64,000 bases of DNA, taken from assembly GCF_000003195.3 (NCBI RefSeq), contig NC_012870.2:23676501-23740500 (forward strand), in the 5' to 3' direction. The translations under genes and the position numbers were made by a program. Positions 55,640 through 64,000 of the stretch are shown here, piece by piece; within the stretch, counting starts at the first letter, position 1, and every line of letters begins with the position of its first letter. This stretch comes from Sorghum bicolor (Eukaryota > Streptophyta > Magnoliopsida > Poales > Poaceae). The notes beneath the pieces are model-generated. The model ran no database searches, was not told the origin of the DNA, and saw nothing but the letters and a program-made list of their open reading frames with translations.

Positions 55640-56030
55640 GCACCGGACGCTACTAAGTGAGCATCGGACGCTCGACTCCCTGCGTCCGGTGCACTGGGGT
55701 TGGCCACGTGTCCATCCTGAATCTCGCGTGTCAGATCCTAACGGTCACCTGCAGACCACTGGACGCTCTGCAAGTCCACACCGGACGCGTCCGGTGCACA
55801 CCGGAGTCATGCGCAGAGAGTTCCACAAACCGCAGGGTCACCGGACACTAAGCACCGGTAGCGTCCGGTGCTCACCGGACACATGCGCAGAGAGGGTCGC
55901 AAAACACCCGCACACCCGACGCTAACCACCGGATGCTCTCAGAGTGCGTCCAGTGCTCAACTCTAGCAGGGTCAAGCACACCGGACTCTAAGGCCAGCGT
56001 TCGGTGCCTCCGCACTCAGCGTCCGGTGAG
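55640..56030. repeat. CACCGGACGC / GCGTCCGGTG palindromic motif array
   Basis: About fifteen copies of CACCGGAC or its complement GTCCGGTG occur in both orientations, often as close pairs (CACCGGACGCGTCCGGTG-like). The same motif is in B's LTRs and at 63790-64000. This CACCGGAC/GTCCGGTG palindrome is a known Sirevirus LTR signature. Confidence 0.8.
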
Positions 56031-56032
56031 TG

Positions 56033-56171
56033 TTTCTCAGTGAGAAAACACTCCCGTGACTTCTCCAAATTGCCCACCGGCGCAATAGAAAATATACACT
56101 TATTTTTCTCAGTGAGAAAACACTCCCGTGACTTCTCCAAATTGCCCACCGGCGCAATAGAAAATATACAC
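56033..56171. repeat. 67-bp tandem duplication in C LTR
   Basis: 56033-56099 and 56105-56171 appear identical, separated by five bases. Each begins with the dyad TTTCTCAGTGAGAAA. B's LTR lacks it. Confidence 0.85.
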
Positions 56172-56495
56172 CTAGTATCACTTGATTCGAGAGATGACCG
56201 TGATTTCCCCTCTTGATAGTCGGCTATCTATCCTAAACCCGGTCAATCACTTCTCTACTCATCTTAGACCGGCAAAAGTAAAACCCTATGTTTATACCTT
56301 TGCCTTGATAACTTTGCTCCTCATCTATCACCATGATCTCCACTTCATGCTTCATCCCTTTGTGATCATGTGGCCACCTTTCCATGCCACCATGCACCTT
56401 CGTCACATGTGTTGCTATGCCTAACTCAAATCACTTAGACACAAGGCATTAGCAACTTGGTGTCATTAATTACCAAAACCAAACTTGGGCTTTCA

Positions 56496-57600
56496 ATCTC
56501 CCCCTTTTTGGTAATTGATGACAACCATCACAAAGATATGAAATGAAATCATAATGAACTTGAATTGCTTGTCCAAAGCATTTTAATCATGAGACAAGGT
56601 TGGACAAACATTTCAATTTTGGTTTTGGTAGTACTAGCTCCCCCTACATATGTGCTTCCATGAGTTTGGTTCTAGTTTGCACATATGCATGAATTGTCAT
56701 TTTGGGAGATTTATTACTACCAAAATGATGCTAAGGTATTTTAATGGACCTTTGAAGCGTGATACCAATCGGAGTTGCCAATATACCATCCTTAGCACCA
56801 ATATAGCTAGACATACATCAAAAACTCAAGATACCTCGTGAGATCACATTATATGTCTAGATACTACAAGAAAATAAAACTCTATGCTAGAATTCAAAGC
56901 ACCATTCAAGTTCTTATTTCTAGCAAGCACCAAACAAACAAGAGTAGTATTTTTAAGTTTGCAATGCAACACTTCATTATGTTAGTGCACATTCAAATGC
57001 AACAAATGGTTCATGAGCTTGCTCCCCCTTTTTGTGTGCTCATGTTTTAATTTAATTTTCCAAAAGTTATCTCTCCCCCTTAAGCACTTTTCTCCCTCTC
57101 TCCCCCTTAAGCACTTTTCTCCCTCTTTATGACTTTATCTTTGTTTCTCTCCCCCTTTGTCATCAATGACCACAAAGGTTCAAATTTTAGTGAGAATTAA
57201 GTCAATCAATATGAGGGTCAAATTATGGTTCAATCTAGATCACTTGCCTAGATCATGTAATTCGGTTTGATCCAAGGACAAGCTTTTTCACACCTCATAA
57301 AGTATAAGGGTTATCTTGACCATGTTGAATTACACATCATAAGCTCATATTCTAGATTCAACACTAGGCTTGCAAGCTCGCCAACATGTCATATGCTACC
57401 ACTAGATCAATCAATCATAGAAGCAATAGTGGTACCATACATACATCAAATTCTTTTGATTTTCATGAATGAGCCTATTGTCATGCAAACATGTCTATAT
57501 GTTCTAATCATGTCCTTAGCAAAGGATGAATGCAATGTCAACCAACTTTACCTTGCTTTGTTGGAGGAGAGGCATGTCATATAGAAATGTGGGAGTGCAC
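56496..57600 (-). other. C 3' noncoding region with polypurine tract
   Basis: The priming tract AAAAAGGGGGAGAT (minus) at 56496-56509 abuts the LTR. Extra tract-like runs lie near 56640, 57022, 57070, 57100 and 57150; two are in a CTCCCCCTTAAGCACTTTTC direct repeat. No gene. Confidence 0.65.
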
Positions 57601-60600
57601 TCATCTCAAGTTGGAGAAGTCAAGTATGTTCAATTCATTCCTCAACTTGCAAAATCTCTTCTCATCAAGTGGCTTTGTGAAGATGTCGGCTAGTTGATCT
57701 TCGGTGCCAATGCTTTCAATGCTAATATCACCCTTTTGTTGATGATCTCTTATGAAATGGTGCCTTATGTCAATGTGCTTGGTTCTTGAATGTTGAACCG
57801 GATTTTGTGTCATCTTGATTGCACTCTCATTGTCACATAGCAACGGCACATTCTTGAATTTGATTCCAAAGTCATTCAAGGTAGCTTTCATCCAAAGCAA
57901 TTGTGCACAACAACTACCGGCACTAATGTATTCGGCTTCGGCGGTTGATAGTGCAACACTATTTTGTTTCTTTGATGACCATGAAACTAGAGACCTTCCT
58001 AGCAATTGACAAGTGCCACTTGTGCTCATTCTATCAATCTTGCATCCGCCATAGTCGGAGTCCGAATATCCAATCAATTCAAAGTAAGACCCCTTGGGAT
58101 ACCATAATCCAACATCATGAGTGCCCTTAAGATACCTCAATATCCTCTTGGTTGCCTTCAAGTGACTCTCTCTAGGTGAAGCTTGGTATCTTGCACACTT
58201 GCACACAGTAAACATCACATCCGGCCTTGATGCGGTGACATAGAGCAAACTTCCAATCATAGATCGGTATAGCTTTTGATCTACCATGTTGCCACTAGCA
58301 TCACTACCTAATTGATCATTTGTGCCCATAGGCGTGCTCATTGGTTTAGCTTCTTACAACCCAAACTTCTTGATCATGTCCTTGATGTACTTTCCTTGAC
58401 TCACTAAAGTGCCATTCTTCATTTGCTTGATTTGAAGACCAAGGATGTAACTAAGCTCTCCAATCATGGACATCTCAAATTCATTTGCCATCATTTTTCC
58501 AAACTCTTCACAAAAGTCTTGATTGGTTGATCCAAAGATGATATCATCAACATAGATTTGCAACACAAACAAGTCATTGCCTAGCTTCTTGGTGAAGAGG
58601 GTAGTGTCAACCTTTCCCATCTTGAACCCTTTAGAAAGAAGGAAATCTCTCAATCTCTCATACCATGCTCTAGGTGCTTGCTTCAAACCATACAATGCCT
58701 TCTTGAGCTTGTAAACATGGTTGGGTTTCTTGTCATCTTCAAAACCGGGAGGTTGTTCAACATAAACCAACTCATTTATGTATCCATTGAGAAATGCACT
58801 CTTCACATCCATTTGATAGAGCTTGATGTTGTGGGCACAAGCATAGGCTAATAATATTCTAATTGCCTCCAATCTTGCAACCGGTGCATATGTTTCACCA
58901 AAGTCAAGACCTTCAACTTGAGTGTAGCCTTGTGCTACTAATCTTGCTTTGTTTCTCACAACCACACCATCTTGATCTTGCTTGTTTCTAAAGACCCACT
59001 TGGTACCAATCACATTGTAGTTCTTTGGACTCTCAACAAGCTCCCACACTTGATTTCTTGTGAAGTTGTTCAATTCTTCATGCATGGCATTTACCCAATC
59101 GGAATCACTCAATGCATCTTCTATTCTCTTTGGTTCTTCAAATGAGACAAATGAATAGTGCTCACAAAAGGATGCTAGCCTTGATCTTGTTTGTACACCA
59201 CATTGAATTCCTCCAATGACTTGATCCAATGGATGATCCCTTGATATGCTTGTAGGTTGGAGTATTGGGAGTTGATTGCTTCCACTTGCTTGATTTTGAT
59301 TTTGATCATCATCATGAGAGCCACTAGTACTTGCTTGATTTGTGTCAATTTGCACTTCTTGATTGATCATGTGAATGTCATTATCATCATCAACTCGCAT
59401 TGGCCTTATGTCACCAACATCCATGTTCTTCATTGCATTTGCCAATTGATCTCCTCTCACATCATCAAGAATTTGAGCTTCACTTTGAGATCTCTCGGTT
59501 TCATCAAACTCAACATCATGGACTTCTTCTAATGTGCCACTTGTCAAGTTCCAAACTATATATGCCTTGCTTGAGGTGGAATAACCAAGTAAGAACCCTT
59601 CATCACATTTCTTCTCAAATTTACTCAATCTAGTGCCTTTCTTGAGAATGTAGCATTTGCAACCAAACACTCTAAAGTATGCAATGTTGGGCTTTCTTCC
59701 ATTCAATAGCTCATATGGTGTCTTCCCAAGCTTCCCTTGGCAATAGAGACGGTTGCTACAATAGCAAGCCGTGTTGATAGCTTCACTCCAAAATGAATGA
59801 CTAACATTGTATTCACTAAGCATTGATCTAGCCATGTCAATCAAAGTTCTATTCTTTCTTTCAACTACACCATTGGATTGAGGAGTGTATGTTGGAGAGA
59901 ATTGATGTCCAATGCCAAGATCATCACACAATTCCTCAATTCTTGTGTTCTTGAATTCACTACCATTGTCACTTCTAATCTTTTTGATAGTGGTTTCAAA
60001 CTCATTTTGCACCCTCTTGACAAAAGACTTGAATAGATCACAAACATCACTCTTGTCATAGAGGAAGAACACCCAAGTGTATCTAGTGTAGTCATCAACT
60101 ATCACAAAGCCATACTTGTTGCCACCAATGCTAGTGTATGTTGTTGGCCCAAATAAATCCATGTGCAATAACTCAAATGCCTTTGATGTGCTCATTTCAC
60201 TTTTCTTAGGATGTGCATTTCCAACTTGCTTTCCGGCTTGACAAGCACTACATGGTTTATCCTTCTCAAAGGTGACATCCTTCAAGCCTCTAACTAAGTC
60301 ATGCCTCAATAGTTTGTTCAATTGTTTCATTCCAACATGACCAAGCCTTCTATGCCACAACCAATCCAAACTTGATTTGTTAATTAGGCATGATGTCAAT
60401 TGAGTGTCACTATCATTGAAATCAACCAAGTATAAGCTACCATGCCTAAATCCTTTGAATATCAAGTTTGATCCATCAACACTAACCACCTCAACATCAT
60501 CACTACCAAAGATGCACTTGAAACCAAGGTCACAAAGTTGTGCAATTGACAAGAGATTGAAATCAAGGCTCTCAACTAGCAACACATTTGATATGCTCAT

Positions 60601-60786
60601 GTCATTTGAGATAGCAATTTTACCAAGCCCTTTGACCTTGCGTTTCTTGTTGTTGCCGAAAGTGATAGAATCAAAGCCACCATTTTGATTTGTATCAATT
60701 GATTTGAACATACAAGACTCTCCAGTCATATGTTGAGTGCACCCACTATCAAGCACCCAATGTCTTCCTCCGGCTTTGTAATTGAC
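57601..60786 (-). pseudogene. pol: C pol: protease, integrase, RT, RNase H, one stop codon
   Basis: The pol frame opens after a TAG at 60789-60787, 13 bases past the gag stop and in the +1 frame relative to gag. Domains in order: protease ([10 protein letters not shown]), integrase zinc finger (HRRLGHVG...CSACQ), core D (LHMDLFG), D (RSDNGSEF), E (VVERKNRT), RT ([20 protein letters not shown]) and RNase H (STAEAEYISA, HIDIRHHF), ending LADIFTKPLDE...LDFSNLR. The only visible lesion is a TAA at 58356-58354 after KKFGL, where B has a glutamine codon. Otherwise it is nearly intact, so C is younger or better preserved than B. Confidence 0.87.
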
Positions 60787-60799
60787 CTACAAAACAAGA

Positions 60800-62842
60800 T
60801 CAATTCCTTTTAGGTACCCAAACTTGATTGGGTCCTCCAAGGTTAGCAACTAAGCTCTTTGGTACCCAAATGGCTTTCTTCTTTGAGCCCATCCAAGGTG
60901 CACCAATGAACTTAGCATGAACACCTTTTGTATCCTTGGTAAGCACATAGAAAGAATTAAGCTTAATTGAGGATACATAAGCTTTGGGTTTCTTGTTCAT
61001 GCATTGTTGCTCTAGGTGACCAACTTGCTTGCAAGCCTTGCAATAATGGCCATTGTTCTTCACAAAACTAGTCTTGTGAGGAGCAAAGGCGGCCTTGCCT
61101 TTCTTGGGGTTATAGCCCAATCCCTCTTTATAGAGAGAAGCTCTTTGGCTACCCAAGCACATAAGCAAGCGGTCCTCACCACCATAAGCCTTGGCTAAGG
61201 TGTGATTGAGCTCTTTCACCTCCTTCTTGAGAATTTCATTCTCAACTTTTAGTGTGGTGTCACAAGTGAAACCATCACTACTAGATGAGGATGATGTAGA
61301 TGTGCTACATGAAGGGTTAGTAGAAGCAATAACAATAGGCTTGCATAAGATATCACATGTTAGGCCTATGTTGCAAGTTTTAGCTTTTTCCATTTTAGTT
61401 GGCTCATTTTCGCATTTGTTGACTAGAGAGGAATGAGCTTCTTCAAGCTTAGTGTGAGCCTTTTGAAGCTTCTTATGGTCTTCCTTTAGACTCTCATAAG
61501 ATGCTCTAAGCTCATCAAGTTCTTGATCAAGGGTTTTCTTGTCCTTAAGCAAGCCCTTGCACTCCTTTCTAGTTTCTTTATAGTGATGAGTGCAATCTTC
61601 TAGCATAGTGATTAGTTCATCTTTAGTTGGTTCATCATCATCACTATCACTATCACTATCATGGTCACTCTCATCATCGGATGATACCTTAGTGGCCTTA
61701 GCCATGAAGCATGAAGGAGTGTCGAAGATGGAGCTTTTTCCTTGAATTGCAATGCTAGCATGTGCCTTCTTGGTGCTCTCATCATCACTTGAGGAGTCAT
61801 CACTATCCCAAGTTGCAACATGGGCATCACCCTTCTTCTTATTTGAGCCTTCCTTCTTTTCTTGCTTCTTCTTTTGCTTCTTTCTTTCCTTCTTGATAGC
61901 ATCTTCATCATCACTATCATAAGGACACTTGGCGATGAGATGATCCTTGCTATGGCATCTAAAGCACCTCATGGAATGGTCATTCTTCTTGGAGGAGCTC
62001 TTCTTCCTTCTTGCGCGATAGCCCTTCTTCTTCATAAACTTGCCAAATCTTTTGACAAGAAGAGCCATCTCCTCATCTTCATCACTATCACAAGAGCTTG
62101 CTTCTACTTCACTTGATGACTCTATCTTGGCTTTGCCCTTGGATGAGGAGGCCTTGAATGCCACACTTTTCTTCTTCTCATCATCTTTCTTCTCACCATC
62201 CTTCTTCTTCTTCTTGACCAACTGATCCTTCTCATCATCTTCCCTATAAGCATCATCGGTCATCACCTCTTGGAAGACTTGTTGGGGAGTTGATTCACTA
62301 AGTGTTGTCTTGACTAGCACGGTGATCAATGTGTCAAATCTCTTGGGCAAGCTTCTCAAGAACTTCATAGAGAATTGACTATCCTTCACTTCTTCCCCAA
62401 GTGCCTTGAGCTCATTCACAATAACTTGCAACCGGTGAAACATCTCCGGCACACTTTCATCTTCTTGCATCTTGAAGCTTGAGAACTTCTCTTGGAGGAT
62501 GTAAGCTTTTGCGGTCTTAGTGCCTTTGGTGCCTTCAAAAGTTTCTTCTAATTTTGCCCATGCATCATGAGCAACCTCAATGTTCTTGATTTGCTCAAAG
62601 GTCTTGTCATCAAGAGCTTCATGAAGAGCACTAATTGCAATGTCATTGCATTGAAGCTTCTTTTCTTCAACCGGTGTAGGTGCATTCTCATTTGCAACCG
62701 CAAACTTTGTTTCCGTCACCTTCTAAACTTCTCTATTGATTGACTTGAGATGGGCGGTCATCTTGACCTTCCAATAAGTATAATTTGTGCCATTGAAGTA
62801 AGGTGCCTTCTTAGTGTTGTTGATATGCAAACTAAGAGCCAT
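60800..62842 (-). pseudogene. gag: C gag with two zinc knuckles, one stop codon
   Basis: The ATG at 62842 (MALSLHINNTKK) matches B. A TAG near 62726 interrupts the frame where B has a leucine codon; the remainder is open for 639 residues. Parts: DUF4219-like N-terminus, UBN2 core (AISALHEAL, DAWAKLEETFEGTKG), lysine-rich region, knuckle CFRCHSKDHLIAKC, acidic serine runs, coiled coil, knuckle CKACKQVGHLEQQC, and end QVWVPKRN. Gag forms the particle and binds RNA. A later start inside the frame could give a shortened product. Confidence 0.85.
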
Positions 62843-62884
62843 TTCTTCACCGTAGGTTGTTAAGCCTTAAATAAATGGTGCCTC

Positions 62885-62897
62885 GGCTCCGATACCA
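62885..62897 (-). other. C primer-binding site
   Basis: TGGTATCGGAGCC on the minus strand, two bases after the 5' LTR end; initiator tRNA-Met type, identical to B. Confidence 0.75.
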
Positions 62898-62899
62898 CT

Positions 62900-64000
62900 T
62901 GAAAGGTCCAAATGGCTAGAGGGGGTGAATAGCCTATTTAAATTTTCTACAAACTTCAACTAGACAAGTTAATTAGTAAAACAAAAGGCGAAGCTATTCT
63001 AGCACTGGCACAACTAAGCTATGCAAGCCACCTATACAAGTCTAGCAAGAAGGCTAAACACTAAAACACAACAACTAGAGAAGGCTACACAACAACTATA
63101 TACTAGCAAGGTAGACAAGTATGTAAAGAGAGGAGAGTGATTGTTATATCGACGTTATAGAGAAGAGATATATCAAATCAATCACGTACACAATCACAAG
63201 AGAGACCTCGGCAAGAGATGACACAAGATTTTTACCGAGGTTCACTTGCTTCCCGGCAAGCTACTCCTCGTTGTGGCGATACACCCACTTGATGGATCAC
63301 GAGCTAATTGGCAATCCAAAGTCAAACCCTCAGCGGGTGCCGCACATCCACTCACAAGATGGGGATCCTCCAAGCCACGAGCAATCCACTAGAGTAGCCA
63401 ATTGCGATCTCCCGCGGGGAAGGCTCAAGAACCCCTCACAAATCACTTGGTGAGGCTCGAAACAATCTCCAATCACGAGCTCAACACCACCGCTGCTCCA
63501 AGTCGTCTAGGGCGTCGGGAAACACCCAAGAGTCACAAGAAATCCGCAGCAAACTCAAGAATCAAGTGCCACTAAATGCAACTCTCAAAGCAATGCACTT
63601 GAATCTCACTCAATCTCACTAGGATTAGCAATCAAGCAAGGATATGAGTGGAGGGAGTGTTCTCTAGCTCAATGTATGTCTCAAGTAATCCAATGTGCAA
63701 GAGAGCACCTCCCAAAGCCGGCCACCTTCTATTTATAAGCCCCTCAAAGAAACTAGCCGTTGGCTGTTTTCACTGGGCTGAAAACGATGGCACCGGACGC
63801 TCGACTCCCTGCGTCCGGTGCACTGGGGTTGGCCACGTGTCCGTCCTGAATCTCGCGTGTCAGATCCTAACGGTCACCTGCGGACCACCGGACGCTCTGC
63901 AAGTCCACACCGGACGCATCCGGTGCACACCGGACTCATGCGCAGAGAGTTCCACAAACCGCAGGGTCACCGGACGCTAAGCACCGGTAGCGTCCGGTGC
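62900..64000 (-). repeat. C 5' LTR, runs off window
   Basis: Near-identical to 54749 onward over about 1.1 kb, including TATAAATA (63737-63730) and the start of the CACCGGAC array. One visible difference is a missing short segment near 63795 relative to 55645. The rest is outside the window. Confidence 0.87.

Larger units (their letters stand above)
54749..56495 (-). repeat. C 3' LTR
   Basis: 1747 bp, on the minus strand TGAAAGCCCAAG...GGACCTTTCA. Holds TATAAATA (55587-55580), a dense CACCGGACGC/GCGTCCGGTG array (55640-56030) and a 67-bp tandem duplication. Its 55650-56170 segment differs from the corresponding part of B's LTR. Confidence 0.87.
54749..64000 (-). mobile_element. C: Sirevirus-type Ty1/copia element, same family as B, right end outside window
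   Basis: Minus-strand order: 5' LTR (62900 to beyond 64000), primer site, gag, pol, 3' noncoding region, polypurine tract, 3' LTR (54749-56495). Inserted in B's 5' LTR; GAGAG at 54744-54748 is the candidate TSD, with its partner outside the window. Only a few disruptions are seen: one stop in gag and one in pol. It lacks an env-like gene, as B does. Confidence 0.87.

Noticed and set aside
60787..60802. Spliced gag-pol junction in C (TTTTGTAG before pol)
   Set aside because: The acceptor-like string is present in A and C but changed in B, and no matching donor is evident; the evidence is too weak.

Overview
The window is intergenic DNA from a grass nuclear genome, most likely a panicoid (sorghum/maize/sugarcane type). 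The panicoid placement is an inference from the style of the repeats. I found no ordinary host gene, rRNA, tRNA or CRISPR. Almost every base belongs to LTR retrotransposons nested inside one another. The nesting can be read from TG...CA element ends, target-site duplications (TSDs), primer-binding sites and paired LTRs.

Layout. (1) 1-10794: T1, a Tat-lineage Ty3/gypsy element on the minus strand. Its gag-pro and pol frames are uninterrupted, its 5' LTR is at 10105-10794, and a plus-strand, intron-containing gene with a plant mobile domain lies in its 3' region. The left end is outside the window. (2) 10795-21128: A, a degenerate Sirevirus-type Ty1/copia element on the minus strand (gag, pol, env-like gene, 5' LTR), interrupted at its 3' end by T1. 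(3) 21129-54748: B, a second Sirevirus on the minus strand. A sits in its 3' LTR. Further right in the same LTR is S1, an LTR-like insertion (21462-36613) that itself contains D, a degenerate plus-strand Tat element with its own antisense gene. B's gag is split by S2 (42991-53227, TSD CCGGC), another LTR-like insertion. S2 contains E, an Athila-like element with gag-pro but no pol. (4) 54749-64000: C, a close relative of B, inserted in B's 5' LTR; its own 5' LTR runs off the right edge.

Order of events: B is oldest in the nest. A, S1, S2 and C landed in B; D landed in S1, E in S2, and T1 in A. LTR pairs counted by eye differ by about 5% (B: 15 of 286; D: 23 of 457) and 3.5% (E: 22 of 620).

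The most unusual signals are: a GCCGAT/ATCGGC hexamer scattered at extreme density through all of T1; spliced antisense genes in both Tat elements, one with its own TATA box; an LTR-like promoter module ahead of A's env-like gene; tandem protease domains in E; and a 50-bp duplication flanking E together with a truncated LTR.
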